Positions 40,719 through 52,682 of a stretch of DNA of 64,000 bases are shown here, piece after piece (within the stretch, counting starts at the first letter, position 1; every line of letters starts with the position of its first letter). The notes beneath the pieces were generated by a model that saw only the letters and a list, made by a program, of their open reading frames with translations, made no database searches and was not told the DNA's origin. The stretch is from Gracilaria vermiculophylla. Taxonomy: Eukaryota > Rhodophyta > Florideophyceae > Gracilariales > Gracilariaceae. Both the position numbers and the translations under genes were made by a program. The stretch covers positions 1,077,842-1,141,841 of the forward strand of contig JAHNZQ020000049.1 in the NCBI GenBank assembly GCA_019155205.2, read 5' to 3'.

Positions 40719-40868
40719 TAATAAATTCTACCGTACCTTAAGGATACTGTAGCGCACGCAGGCAATATTATGCACCACGTGGCCCAGCTAATAAATTACG
40801 AACCCTCCTTAGGAATATTATGCCTTAAGGCCAAACCACCATATTGCCGTAGGAGCCACTGTACTACA
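40719..40868 (-). repeat. LTR fragment of the Ty3/gypsy family, minus orientation
   Basis: This matches the reverse complement of the first 150 bases of the LTR at 49513, ending CCACTGTACTACA. It is joined directly to transposon sequence (CTCTTGATGGATTAAAACG), where copy 1 reads CTCTATATGGCTTAAAACG, so the LTR was inserted into a Tc1-type copy. Its other end is lost in the N gap. Confidence 0.85.
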
Positions 40869-41878
40869 CTCTTGATGGATTAAAACGATCTCCAGGACGC
40901 CCGAAGAACTTCATCCCAGCAAATAAAAGAGGAAGTAAAAGAGAGTTGTGCAAAAAAAAAGTATCGTGCGAGAAAATTGGAAAAAATCTCAATCTCAACG
41001 TTTCTAAATCTACTATATGGAGACAGATAAACAGCACAAATTTATTAAAATATAAAAAATGAAAAAATCTTTCCTTCTCGAAGACCATCACAAGCAGAAG
41101 AGAGTTGACTGTTGTGCTGGAAAAGCCTACTGTAAAAAAGAATGGGAAACTTATATTTTTACTGATGAAAAAAAGTTCAATTTGGACGGACCAGATTGCG
41201 ACAAATTTTATTGGCACGATCTTTGTAAAGAACGTCATGAGTTTTATACCAGGCATTCAGGTAGAGGCTCTGTAATGGTTTGGGCAGGCATTTCTAAAAA
41301 AGGCCTAACGTAAATTGCCTTCATTGAAACAAACATGAGTGCGGAAAAATATCAAGAAGTTCTATACTATTATTTGCTACCGTTTGGTTTATATTACGAT
41401 GAAAAAAACGTCATTTTTCAACAGGATAAAGCGCCTGTACACACTTCATCTTTAATCAAAAATTGGCTACAGGAGTCTGAAATATTGGTTTTAGAGTGGC
41501 CGGCGCGCTCACCAGATTTGAACCCATTTGAAAACGTTTGGGGACTGCTGGCGAGGATGGTTTATGCGCATGGAAGCCAATTTTGAACAAATTTTGAACT
41601 CAAAAACTGTATTGAAAATTGCTGGAAATCTATAACAGTTTCAAGTGTGAAGAAGTACATCAATTCGATGCCAAAACGTTGCATAAGCGTGATACAGCAA
41701 AAAAGATGCAAAATAAACTATTGAGCGTCGCGCAGTAAAGATTTGTTATTGATGATCATATATTTTTGAAACTGTTTTTTGACTTTACTTTTTTTTGAAA
41801 CCTATTTTTGTAGGCGTACAGTATACATTTGGTAGTTTTTTGAGATTTCACAGCATGTCGTATTATTTTGAAACAGTC
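40869..41878 (+). mobile_element. Tc1-like (DD34E) transposon, copy 2, 5' interrupted
   Basis: It starts within the N-terminal domain and runs to the 3' terminal inverted repeat (GAAACAGTC at 41870-41878). The catalytic domain is almost open: [13 protein letters not shown], then QQDKAPVHTSS, then DLNPFENVWG. Exactly 34 residues lie between the second Asp and the Glu, which defines the DD34E Tc1 group. Stop codons (for example after KKGLT and GSQF) break it. Confidence 0.88.
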
Positions 41879-42431
41879 TGTAGTACAGTGGATCTTAAGG
41901 TGATGTCCTGATGTGCTTATAAGACGGAATATTTTTAAAGAGGGCTCGTATTTTATTAACGGAGCCACGCGGTGCATAGCTCGGCCCACGTGCGTTACAG
42001 TGCCCTTGAGAAACAGCTGAATTTAGATTTATTTTAGTTAATTGGTGCAGGTAATTACTACAATAGGGAGATATGCCAAGGCGGGCTCCCGGCGGGATAC
42101 GTAACCTGACGGTCGAGCTCCGCCTCTGGGGAAGTAAACCAAACACCCTTGAGTCTACGTCTCTTTTTCCGGTTGGATACTCTCGTCGAACATCCTTAGG
42201 TTTCTAGGCTGCCGATCCCCAGGTCGCCTCGTAGTTGCGCCTGTAGGAGCATTGTCTGCCCAGTGAACCTCTATCTCCGCTTGGTGTTTGCGGGATCCCC
42301 TTTCAGAATTCTCTTTCTCGTGACAGAGAGTACCGGAGACCACCTTTAGGAACTCGCGCCTTTGGAGTCAACGAAAACTTTTAACTGACGTTGTGCGCTA
42401 CTATCTCGAAAGGAGAACTGGCGGTACCACA
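41879..42431 (+). repeat. Full-length gypsy LTR, plus orientation (553 bp)
   Basis: It starts TGTAGTACAGTGG and ends GGTACCACA, the same termini as the LTRs of the complete element. It is followed by AGGAG at 42432-42436, which equals the reverse complement of CTCCT at 46007-46011 beyond the next, inverted LTR. Confidence 0.9.
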
Positions 42432-42527
42432 AGGAGAAGCTCCAAATTTGCGAAGACTTCGAAGAGTATCGCCATAGGATGATTGAGATGCTATCTGCCT
42501 TTGAGAACATGTGGTCTGGTCACCTGG
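42432..42527 (+). mobile_element. 96-bp gypsy internal fragment between inverted LTRs
   Basis: It is homologous to 53461-53556 of the complete element (shared AAGCTCC and TATCGCCATAGGAT blocks, CTTTGAG, TGTGGTCTGGT). It lies between a plus LTR and a minus LTR, so it may have been flipped by recombination between them. Confidence 0.85.
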
Positions 42528-43158
42528 TGTGGTACCGTCAGTTCGCCTTTCGAGGTAGTAGCGCACAACGTCCGTTAGGAGTTTTTGTTGACTCCAAAGG
42601 CGCGAGCTCCCAAGAGCAACCTTATCAGTCGAGCCAAATAGCTAAATATTCATATTTTTGGCTTTAGCATACCTTTTTTCATCTCTATCAGAAGAGGTAA
42701 AGCTAAAAAATTTGGCTTTCGAGCTAAACGGAATGTCAAATTGTACACGATTTGGTAGACCGTTTAGCTTTAAGGCTATACGATAGTGCGAATGAAATTA
42801 AGCTACGGCGCAGTACATGCTTGTCTTCGCGCCAAAACTATCGCTGCGCATAACATCGTTTCAAGACGATAACTTGTCCTGCTAGTTTCTTTGTAGAACA
42901 AGTTCCAATCCAGGTTCAGTCATGACTCGTGCAGTGGCAGAAACCTCGACCAGAGGCCCAAACTTTGGTCTCGCCAAGGATCTTGCACTCGCAAGATCCT
43001 GGATATATGCTACACAAACCATTCTGGAGCAGAACGCTGATACTTTTTGGACCAGTGTTTTCGACAAATTTTGAGCTCAACCGGAGTATTATTGCCTCCA
43101 TACCGCAATTAGCTTGCAGTCTCGATAAAGTACTATCTCTCGCGTATGCAAGAAGTAT

Positions 43159-43945
43159 TTGGCAGCGGAAAAACTAAATGGCTCGGCCATTCCTTCCCTG
43201 AAAACAGAAGAAAAAACTCTGCAGAATATAATGATTCTGTACAGCACTAAGAAGAAGTACATCAAGAACGGAGAGGAAAAGAAGCCTGGTCCGATCCGCT
43301 TCTTATTCGCCGTTCGACTTCTTTTCACATGCCCAGAGTTTGCTGCCAAAATTGGTGGTAGTTCTCACACAGCCGTGGGCTATCGCGCAATGGCAGGAGA
43401 TCACCCCAAAGGTAACGATACAGATGACAATACTATCTCATCAAGGAGACCAGGTCCAGTTTCAATGGAGACGCCTTCCTTTTGGCGCCCCAATGGTGCT
43501 AAACGCCAGAATGTCGAGAAGGCAATGGTAAACACCATTTCCAAAGTTGCCTTTAGCGTGCAAAACATGAACAATACCCTTTAATCGTCAGAAATATGCA
43601 AAAAGCAGGCTCTCTCTATTTACTTACAACTGGAGATCTTGCACCGAATGTCCCTTATACTCCCATCATGAACAACCATCTGGAGAATTAATGGAAAGAG
43701 CTCTGCAACTTGGAGGCTTTCAGCCGGATGGGGATGAGGCGAATGTAGACATTCCTAGTTTGTGTGGTTCCGCTGCCCCATCTAACAACATCGCAATTAA
43801 GGAGTACGTAAGTCAGTCCCATAACGCGTCAGCCAATCCGATGATTTTTATAATAAGCTCCGCTACAAGTACCGAACTCTGTTCATCATCCCAAGCGGAC
43901 AAAGCGCAACTCGAAACCCAGAATTCGCCGGAGGCGGTTTCGTGA
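43159..43945 (+). pseudogene. Harbinger accessory (Myb/NAM-associated-like) protein, broken
   Basis: Two ORFs in different frames, 43159-43584 and 43691-43945. The first contains RPNGAKRQNVEKA, like the RP-G-K-AK block of the NAM-associated C-terminal region found in the second protein of PIF/Harbinger elements. It is divergent to the transposase, as expected for such elements. The frameshift and low similarity make this tentative. Confidence 0.45.
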
Positions 43946-44011
43946 CGTAAAACGCGCTGAAAACCGTGCCTAAATGGCAGCTGTGGACGGTGAAAGGATG
44001 AGAGGAATGGT

Positions 44012-45445
44012 TTACGCGAAATCACCACGCCTCGCCCAAAAATGATGAGAAAGTGCGGTTGTGAGAGAATTATGAGCCACCTCGTTGGTAATAATCTCTT
44101 TCTGTGCATGTAAAGCATGTAGTCCTTCCATTGAATGTAGTGCAGTATTATGTTCCACTCTTTCTGTGACTTTATTATTGCTCGATTGCCCTGATTCATG
44201 TGCAAACTGCCTCACGATGCTAAAGTCCGATTCGTTTCCCGCCACTTCGTTATGAAACGCACCTTGCAAATGCATGTCGACCAGAATATTGTGCAGTAGA
44301 ACGCACACTTGACTTATTAAGATAATTAGTTCATCACTCCACTCAAAATATTCGTGACGTAGAATCTTGAACCGTCTCTGTAGAGCACCGAATATTCTTT
44401 CGATGTCCTTTCTCATTGCCTCCTGCGCAGTTTTCATGTTTACCTCTCTCTCATATACGGCAGCGTGATTCGGGCCGATACGTATGGCCCAAGGAGGGTA
44501 AATACCGTGGACTAGATAGTAGAGCAGAGCGTTACGGTGAAATTGATTCACTGTGTAGCCCTCCGGTAATGTCATTAGACGTCTACCGAAGAAGATAATA
44601 ATGAAAAGAGGACTGTTTTCGACAACTCTGATATCATTATTGGTTCCGCAGCGCCCAGGGAACCAGTGCCAACAGTATAGGTTTCGATCACACAACGCCT
44701 CACAGGACATCGTAGCCATCTTCCAATCTTTTGGGTTGTGGTATTGCCCCTTCATAGACTTTGGGCAGTTTTTCCTTTGTATTTGCATACAATCGATGCA
44801 CCCAATGCATCCCGGAAATCCGACTTTGTTATACTTTCCTACAAATCGCCTCAGTTCTTGCATTTTAGGTTCATGATTTAGATATCGTCATCCATACCTC
44901 TTATATATGGCTTGCAAGACAATTTTAAAGTATTGGCGCTGACTCTCAGGCAACATGCAAACCATATCGTCTATCTGTTCGAAAGAGAGTGCGGTTGCTA
45001 GTCTCCGTAATGATCCTAACACCTTTTGATGAGGGGTGTGACCTACAACCTTAGCCGCGTTTTGCTGTTGGATGAGTAGGGGCTCGGTTTCAATTAAGTC
45101 CTTGGAAATCACCCAGTACATGGTAAGTGGAATACGAAACACTGTTCGAAAGTACCATGCCGGATAGAGGCAGTCATTGGAAAGTTAGTCAGCATACCAT
45201 CCACATTGACCTCGTTTGAGGGTTACACTGTACGTCTGTCTCCCCGTATATGTCATAGAAGACAAATATGCTTCACGGAGAATATCAATCACAGTGGCGG
45301 CGCTTTGTATCGCGCATTGCTCGTCCTCGCTGAAGATTTCGAAGTCTTCAACTGACGATGAGTCGCTCATGTCGCAAGTGGAAGTGGGTACGACAGGGAG
45401 AGGGGGAAAAGCTCGTACTTCTACTGTTTGGCAATCATTGGGCAT
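44012..45445 (-). pseudogene. Harbinger (plant-transposon/DDE) transposase with two in-frame stops
   Basis: A single frame runs from 45445 to 44012, broken only by TAA at 45185-45187 and TGA at 44888-44890. The catalytic region shows GFPGCIGCIDCMQIQRKNCP, GRCGTNNDIRVVENSPLF, YYLVHGIYPPWA and ERIFGALQRRFKIL, matching the plant-type Harbinger DDE domain. The N-terminal part (TPHQKVLGSLRRLATALSFEQIDDMVCMLP) is the usual helical leader. Otherwise intact coding suggests recent inactivation, or that one stop marks an unspliced intron. Confidence 0.85.
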
Positions 45446-46006
45446 TGCACTGATGGAGATGCGCTGCCAACAGCCAAATCAGAATTTGGCTTTTACTCAT
45501 TTTAGCTTTCGGTTTTAGCTCGACTGGTAGGGATGCTCTAAAGGTAGTCTTCGGTACTCGCTGTCACGAGCCGGGAGAATTCTCAAAGGGGATCCGCGAT
45601 CACCAAGCGGAGGGGGAGGTTCACTGGGCGGAAAATGCTCCTACAGGTGCTGCTATGATGCGACCTGGGGATCGGCGGCTTAGAATTCTGAGGATGATCG
45701 ACAAGAGTCTCCAACCATAAAAATAGACGTAAACTCAAGTGTGCTTGTTCTACTACCCAAGTGGTGGAGCTCGACCGGCAGATTAAGTATCACGCCGGGA
45801 GCCCGCCTTGGCAGGTCTCACTACTGTAGTAATTACCTGAAAAAATTAACTAAAAAAATCTAAATCTACCGTTCCTCAAGGGCACTGAAGCGCACGTGAG
45901 CCGAAATATGCACCATGTGGCTTAGTTTATAAAATACAAGCCCTCCTTAGGAATATCCCGTCGTAAAGGCACACCACCTTATCATCTTTGGACCCACTGT
46001 ACTATA

Positions 46007-49000
46007 CTCCTGCCAGGTGGCAGGCTTCAATTCCTCTAAAGTCGTCGATGCCCCTTCGATTTCTATGGTTACGATTGCATCATGTTCACGGCGTTTTTCC
46101 GTACGCAGGAGATGAGCTCATCCTGGAGCAGCGGGTAGTACTAATCCGACGACAGAATGTTTTTGAAGCCGTAAAGGCGAATCTTTCGGTATAGCAAGAA
46201 CGACTCTAACGGGAATAGCCGGCACTATGTCCATAACGCCATTCGCCCTTATGCAGTGCGGCTTAGGCATCAGATGTGTACTACCCTGTAGGAATGAGAG
46301 ACCAGATGCATAGGTCTACACCCAAACTTTGGCCCAACTTCTCGCGGGTATCTGGATACTCTTAACTACCCGGAGCGTATTCGCCTGCGTCTCTTTTTGA
46401 ATATACCCACTTGTCATGCGTTGGCGTCCGGTCTCGGAGATGCGAACACAATACCTACAGGAGCGGCGTCGTGAAATGTCACCTTTCGCAGGCGTGGGCA
46501 TATTGCACGCACATACCGATCCACTAAAGAAGTATCCAATGTGCATTGTGCTGCAAAGCTGGTTGCCACGAGGAATCACATCTTCACCAGTAAGCAGTCC
46601 AACCGGAGATACAAGGGTAATGCTCCAAGGATGTTCAATACTGGACGCGACTCGTCTCGCATCGTAAGGAGCTTTCCAGTCCTCAAGGAGCCGAGAGCAG
46701 AATGCGGATGCACGTCCGCGTGCACCAGGTTTGGGCCAGCTCCGATATCTAGGAAAGCGCGCACAGTTGTGGAGGCGAGTGAGCAACATCCTATGGAGGC
46801 AAACGTTTTATAGTTCTTTTGGCGGAGTGTACAGACAGAGTCCTCAAAGGTGTCAAATGGGTCCAAATGGATTGGTGGTTCCGCCAATTCTAGGTTGAAT
46901 GTGCAGATTACTTCTTCCCCTTCCCTAAAGCCGACCTCCGTTTGGCAGGGGCTCGACGGAATGGAGCCTCGCGGAGCCTATACGCGTGACCCTGATGGTT
47001 ACCTGGTTGGAGGGGATCTGAGTTCCAGTGCGAGACGACTGCTGCGGCTCTGCATTTGGAATTCGCCGTGTTCCCCTGAGTTGCAACCAGTTCGGGTACT
47101 GGCCTGTGCAGTGGCATTGCACGTGCAAGGAGGACAGACTGCACTCCTACTTGAATGCGGTAGCCGTAGTTTCCATGAGAGGATTGGATATCGTTATACG
47201 CGGTCCGGTAACTTCCACTCTTCGTTGTTGTGTCCTTCAGGTTCTGAAAACTCTTCTCCCGTTTCTGCAGGATGGTGGCCACCATTGCCGGGGTGAGAGT
47301 AGTACAATGCACTGGCTCTCGAGACAAACAAATCCTGCAGGGCAATGGGTAGCCCCGAGGGTTTGCGAATCGGACATTCTTGTAGGATCCTGCCGAAGTG
47401 TACGAGGTAGGGGACGAGGTGTTCTCATCCTAGACAGTGCTCTCAGGGATGAGGTGTATGTGAGGTGGAGGGCCTATAGCTCTCCATCGAGCGTGAGCTC
47501 GTCAACCTCTCTTGAGGTGCTGGAGTCCAACATCCTGGCGAATGCCCTACGGTTCCTTGAGACACTCACATTTTCCGAAAAATGAGCGTGGCTGCGGCAA
47601 GCAGCACGATGGATGTCCCCATAAGACTCCACGAAACTTACGAGCTCCGTATAGGTGGTCTTCAAGGGCGTTTTCAAGAGATTACGCACCTGGTCACGGA
47701 TGGAGGGAATGAGTCCTTCATTAAACAACGACTTCAGCCGCCGTTCGGAGTACACGCTCCCGCCCCTTAAGGCCTTTTTCCAAAACTTTTGAGAGAAATC
47801 TATTTCGGTCATTTCCGTTCTCGGCGGATAGGAGGCGACTTCAGCGTTTGCATTGGCTATCACCTCATCCGATATGTACCTTCTAAGGAGGAAATTCACC
47901 ACCTCAGGGTACGTCGTCAGAATCTCCCTCCCAGCATCATCCACAATGGAGCTCTCTCCGTGAGGCATGGCTGCACCAGAGAGTTCGCCTGATCTAAGGG
48001 GTAGAACTGAAAGCACCAGACGGCGCCACCTTCATGGATACGAATGGTATTACACGCCGAGCGAAATCGTGTTAGAAAAGCCAATACTGAGATGGGGCTT
48101 TCAAACGAGAAGGAGTGCTTTTTCATCTGAATATGCATGCGGCACTGGATCTTCGTAGTTCATTTAGCGACCGAGGGGTTGTGAAGAATGGGGCGACCAC
48201 TTAACCAGTAGGTGCCATAATCCATCACTTTTGCGAAAACCTTGTTTAGCGGGAAGACCTTTTTGACCCTTCTGCTTTCTTCTTAGGAGGTGTACTGTCT
48301 TCCGAGCTGGAGCTGTTCACAAATTCGGAGTTTCACCTACTATCCGAATCGGTGTCACGCTTTCTTCTTTTCCCTCTTCGTTTCTTTCGGCGACTTTCCT
48401 TTAGGTTGTCTGGGTGCCTGATTATATCCCCGCTGTTGCGATTCTCCTGACCAGTATCCTTTCCTTCTCTCCGTAGGCGAACTGGTTCGAGACTGGTATT
48501 CTATCCTCCTTCATTAGGAGACAGGTCCGGACGGGTCATAGCAATATTTCTGAGGTGTTTGCGGTTCCCTACGGCAGTTTTCTTTTCTCCTCTGGCGTAG
48601 GGGCGGCAGCATCCTGTTCTTCTCTACTCGGGGTCACCTTGGGTGTTAATAGAGCTACTTCGGGACGCCACTGCGGGGAAGAGCTTTGCGGTTTGGGAAC
48701 GATTCTCCGCACGAATAACATCTGAGATCACCTCTTGGAAAGGGTTTGAATACAGCAAAGCATCCAACGCACAGTGGGCACTCTCCTTATCGATTTCTTC
48801 CACATGGGCGCGGCGGCATACCCCGAAATATTCCTCAACACTTGCAGGAATTCTTTCGACCAGTTCATGTGACAGTCAATCCGTAAGGCGCGAGACCAAT
48901 GAATCCAAGAGTGAGTTAGCCTTCAGGTGTGCCCGTTCCTGCACCTCATGAGGTGGCGGCTGCGAAGCCGTATGCTGTTCATCAACCTCTACGTCGGCGT

Positions 49001-49382
49001 TCCCCAGAGATGTCGCGGGGGATTCCGCTTGCCTCCGATCATGCACATTTCTAAATAGGTTCCTGAAACACTCCAGAGAGGAGCCAGGATTTCTAAGGAG
49101 ACTTTCAGGGTCCTCCAATCTGGCAGCCATCTGCTGCGGAGCGCTGCGCGTGCTGAACCTCCCAACTGAGTCGGTTTCTTCAGGTTCATGTAAAAGGGTT
49201 TCCATTGGAGGTTCCGAAAGGTCCATGTAGAAGTAGTTCGAGGATGATTTCCTACCCTTTCCGGATCATCTTATGGAAGAATTTCACTGTTGGCTTCTAA
49301 TCGGTGCAAACGAGCAACACTGCTCTGTTGCGACTCTTGTGATTCCTTTAGGAAGCCGGACGTTCTTAGTCGGGATATCAGT
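46007..49382 (-). mobile_element. Internal region of an older Ty3/gypsy element (gag, protease region), minus strand
   Basis: Read on the minus strand it follows the complete element from position 53460 back to its leader: protease region (46316-46887, LDIGAGPNLVHADV), gag (47474-48016, TTYPEVVNFLLRRYISDE and YSERRLKSLFNEG) and gag N-terminus (48876-49226). Frames are broken repeatedly. Reverse transcriptase and integrase are missing on the left, where an inserted LTR and a rearrangement interrupt it. Its 5' LTR begins at 49383. Confidence 0.85.
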
Positions 49383-49512
49383 TGTGGTATCGGCAATTCT
49401 CCTTTCGAGGTGATAGTCCACAACGTTCGTTAAGAGTTTTTTGTGACTCCAAAGGCGCGAATTCCAGAAAGTGGTCGCCGGTAATCACGGTCACGAGCCG
49501 GGGGAATCCTGA
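49383..49512 (-). repeat. 5' LTR of the older gypsy element, first part
   Basis: It begins TGTGGTATCGGC and runs to CCTGA at 49508-49512, where the complete element is inserted. The LTR continues at 59970. Confidence 0.85.
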
Positions 49513-50062
49513 TGTAGTACAGTGGCTCCTTTGGAAATAGGGTGGTTTCGCCTTGAGGTAAAATTTTCCTAAGGAGGGTTCGTATTTTATTAGCGGGGCC
49601 GCTTAGTGCAAAATCCCGCCCACGTGCGCTACAGTATCCTTGAGGCACGGTATAATTATTATTTATTTTAGAAAGTTTATGCAGGTAATTATTACAGTAG
49701 CAAGACCTGCTGAGGCGGGCTCCAGACTTGATATTTAATCTGCCGGTTGAGCTCCACCTCTGGGGAAGTAAAGACAAGCACCCTTAAGTCTTCATCTACT
49801 TTTCCAGTTGGAGTCTCTTGTCGATCAACGCAGGTTTCTAAGCCGCCGATCCCCAGGTCGCATCATAGCAGCGCCTGTAGGAGCATTGTCCGCCCAGTGA
49901 ACCTCCCCCTCCGCTTGGTGTTTGCGAATTCCCTTTGAGAATCCCCCCGGGTCGCGACAGTGGATACCGGAGACCACCATTAGGAATACGCGCCTTTGGA
50001 GTCAAAAACTCCTAACGGACGTTATCCTTTATTACATCAAGAGGAGGGCTGACAGTAGCACA
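49513..50062 (+). repeat. Left LTR of the complete gypsy element (550 bp)
   Basis: Direct repeat with 59417-59969. It contains GCCCACGTGCGCTACAGTATCC near 49618 and CCACCTCTGGGGAAGTAAAG near 49755, both shared with every LTR copy in the window. Confidence 0.93.
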
Positions 50063-50064
50063 AC

Positions 50065-50080
50065 TGGTCTCCCGATTTAG
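50065..50080 (+). other. Candidate primer-binding site
   Basis: TGGTCTCCCGATTTAG starts two bases after the left LTR. Its complement ends in ACCA, as the 3' end of a tRNA would. The tRNA cannot be named from this window. Confidence 0.45.
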
Positions 50081-50218
50081 AAGGTTACAGTTCCTAAAGG
50101 ATTCGCACAAGTCGCAGCAGAACCGTGTTTCTAGTTTGCAACGACCACCCTCCAACAGTGAAATTCTTCCTAAAGGTGATTCGGAAGTGGAAACAAATTA
50201 CCCCCTGCCTACTCCTCT

Positions 50219-52681
50219 ATGGACCCCTCAGAACCCCCAATGGAAACCCCCCTACAGGATCCTCAAGCAACTGACTCCGTTGGTGGGCGTAGCACGTGCA
50301 GCGCTCCCTAGGAGATGGCCGCCACATTGGAGGACCCCGAAAGTCTCCTTCGGAATCCTGGCTCCTCTATGGAGCGTTTCAGGAATCGCCTTAGGAGAAT
50401 GCATGATCGGAGGCAAGCGGAGTCCCCCGCGACACCTCTGGAGAATGCCGATGTGGAGGTTGAAGAACCGCACACGGCATTGCAGCCGCCACCTCAGGAG
50501 CTGTAGGGACGGGAACACCCGGAGGCTAACTCCCTTCTGGAGTCCCTGGCCCCGCGCCTTACGGATTGGCTCTCACAAGAGCTGGTCGAAAGGATACCTG
50601 CAGGTGTTGAAGCCCACTTCCGAGCGCGCCGCCAAGTCCTTGTGGAGGAAATCGCAACGGAGAGCGCTCACCGTGCTGTGGATGCTTTGCTGGATTCCGA
50701 TCCTTTCCTCGAGGTGATCTCAGATGTTATCCGTGCGGAGGTTTGCTCCCAAACCGCGCAGCTGCTCCTCGCAGCGGCATTTCGAAGTTCTTCATCCGTA
50801 CAGGAGAGGTTCCCTCTATCAACACCTAAGGTGACCCCGGGCAGAGAAGGACAGGATACTGCCACCCCCTACGCCAGAGGAGGAAAAGATACTGCCGTAG
50901 GGAAACGGGACCACCAGAGGAATCATGCTATGCACCGTCTGGACCTGACGCCTTGCGGAGGAGGACAGGATACCGGTCGCGACGAAGTCCACCAGAGGAG
51001 AGAAGGACAGGATACTCCTCGGGTGGATCGCGATAATGGGGGTATCGTCAGCAACCCAGACCACCTCAAGGAAAGACGAGGAGAGAAACGGAGGGAGAAA
51101 AGACGCAAGCGAGACACCGTTTCGGAGGGAAGCTCAGACTCCGAATCCGTAAACAGCTCCAGCTTGGAGGACAGTACAGCTCCCAAGGAGAAGAGCAGAA
51201 GGGTCAGGAAGGTCGTCCCGCTTAACGACCTTTTCGCCAAAGTGGTGGATTATGACACCTACAGGATGAATGATCGCTCCACACTGTACGACGCGTCGGT
51301 CGCTAAACGACTCACGAAGATGCAGCGCCGTATGGATATTCAAATGAAGAAGCACTTCTTCTCAGGCGAAAACCCCATCTCAGTGCTGAATTTTCTTACG
51401 CGCTTTCGTTTAGCGTGTAACACCAATGGTGTCCATGATGGTGCCGCCGTATGGTGCTTTCAGTTCTACCTCACAGACCAAGCGCACTCGTTGGAGCAGC
51501 CACGCCTCACGGGGGAGAGCACCATTTTGGATGATCCTGGAACGGCGATCTTGACGACGTACCCGGAGGTAGTCAATTTCCTCCTTAAAGGGTACGCCAC
51601 GGACGATATGATAGCCGATGCTGATGCTGAAGCCATCTCCTATAGGCAGAACACCGGAATGACCGATACGGAGTTCTTACAGAAGCTGTGGACTAAGGCT
51701 GTACGGTGTGGGAATGTGTACTCCGAACGGCGGTTGAAGTCGTTGTTTGTCGAGGGACTCCTTCCCTCGATACGCGCGAGGGTGCTTAATCACCTCAGGA
51801 CGCACCCAAAAACCACCTACACGGAGTTAGCACGTTTCGCGGAATCCTATGGGAATACCCACCGTGCCGCTCGCCGCAATCATGCTTCATTTTCGGAAAA
51901 ACCGGCGGCCTCAAAGACCCGTCGGGCATCCGCCCTGACGTTGGACTCCAGCACCTCGGAGGAGGTTGGCGAGCTCATGCTCGTAGGAGAGCAAGAGGCC
52001 CTCGCCCTCACGTACGCCTCCTCTCAGGGAGCACCGTATAGTACGAAGACACCCTCGTCTCCCACTTCGTACGCCTCGGCAGAATCCTACAGTAGCATCC
52101 GATTCGCGAACCCTCGAGGCTACCTACCGCCTTGCAAGATTTGCTTGTCACGAGAGCCCGTACACTGTACGACTTTCACCCTGGCAATGACGGCCGCCAT
52201 CCTGCAGGAACGAAAGAAAACCTTCCAGGACCTGAAGGACACACCAACGGAGAGCGAAAGTTATCGAAACCGCGTATCGCGACATCCGCTCCCCTCAAGT
52301 GAACTACGGTTACCATGCTCCACCAGGAGTGCAGCCTGTCGCGCTGTCACTGGAACCCGCAACGCAGGTGCCGGTGTCCCAGCCGATTGTACCTCAAGGG
52401 AACACGTCGCATCGCGATGCACAACCGCAAAAGCCGTCCCCGCCTGGAACCCAGCCTCTCTGCAACGAGTAAAACTCTCAGAGCCACGCGTAGAGGCTCC
52501 GCGTGGCTCTCGAACATCGAGCCTCAGCTCCACGCAGGTCGCCTTTAGGAGGGGGGAAGAGGCCGTCTGCTCCGTCGACGCAGAATCGGCGGGCCCTCAA
52601 TCCCGTTTGACCCATTCGACACCTTTGAGGATTCTGTGTGCACGCTCCGCCGTGAGAATTACAAGGTATTCGTATTTATAG
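50219..52681 (+). pseudogene. gag of the complete gypsy element, broken
   Basis: The frame starts at ATG 50219 and is homologous to the minus-strand copy at 49226. It is broken by stops near 50309-50311 and 50504-50506, then open from 50642. The capsid-like core is at about 51240-51870 (FLTRFRLACNTNGVHDGAAVW, TYPEVVNFLLKGY, YSERRLKSLFVEGLLPSIR). After about 52262 this frame departs from the older copy, indicating a one-base shift. A CKICLSREPVHC segment near 52134 has paired Cys but not the CCHC knuckle spacing. Confidence 0.85.
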
Positions 52682-52682
52682 G

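Larger units (their letters stand above)
42614..45538 (-). mobile_element. PIF/Harbinger DNA transposon, 2.9 kb
   Basis: Imperfect terminal inverted repeats are visible: GAGCAACCTTATCAGTCGAG at the left and GAGCATCCCTACCAGTCGAG read from the right end. The flanks are CAA (42611-42613) and TAA (45539-45541), consistent with the 3-bp TWA target duplication of this superfamily after one change. It encodes a Harbinger transposase on the minus strand and pieces of the accessory protein on the plus strand. The host sequence rejoined across it is a gypsy LTR. Confidence 0.88.
42528..46006 (-). repeat. Full-length gypsy LTR, minus orientation, split by a Harbinger element
   Basis: It starts TGTGGTACCGTCAG at 42528 and ends CCACTGTACTATA at 46006. 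Without the inserted 2.9-kb element it is about 551 bp, the LTR length of this family. The flank CTCCT (46007-46011) mirrors AGGAG after the plus LTR. Confidence 0.88.

Noticed and set aside
52134..52170. Gag zinc knuckle
   Set aside because: CKICLSREPVHC has two Cys pairs but not the C-x2-C-x4-H-x4-C spacing, so it is not called a CCHC knuckle.
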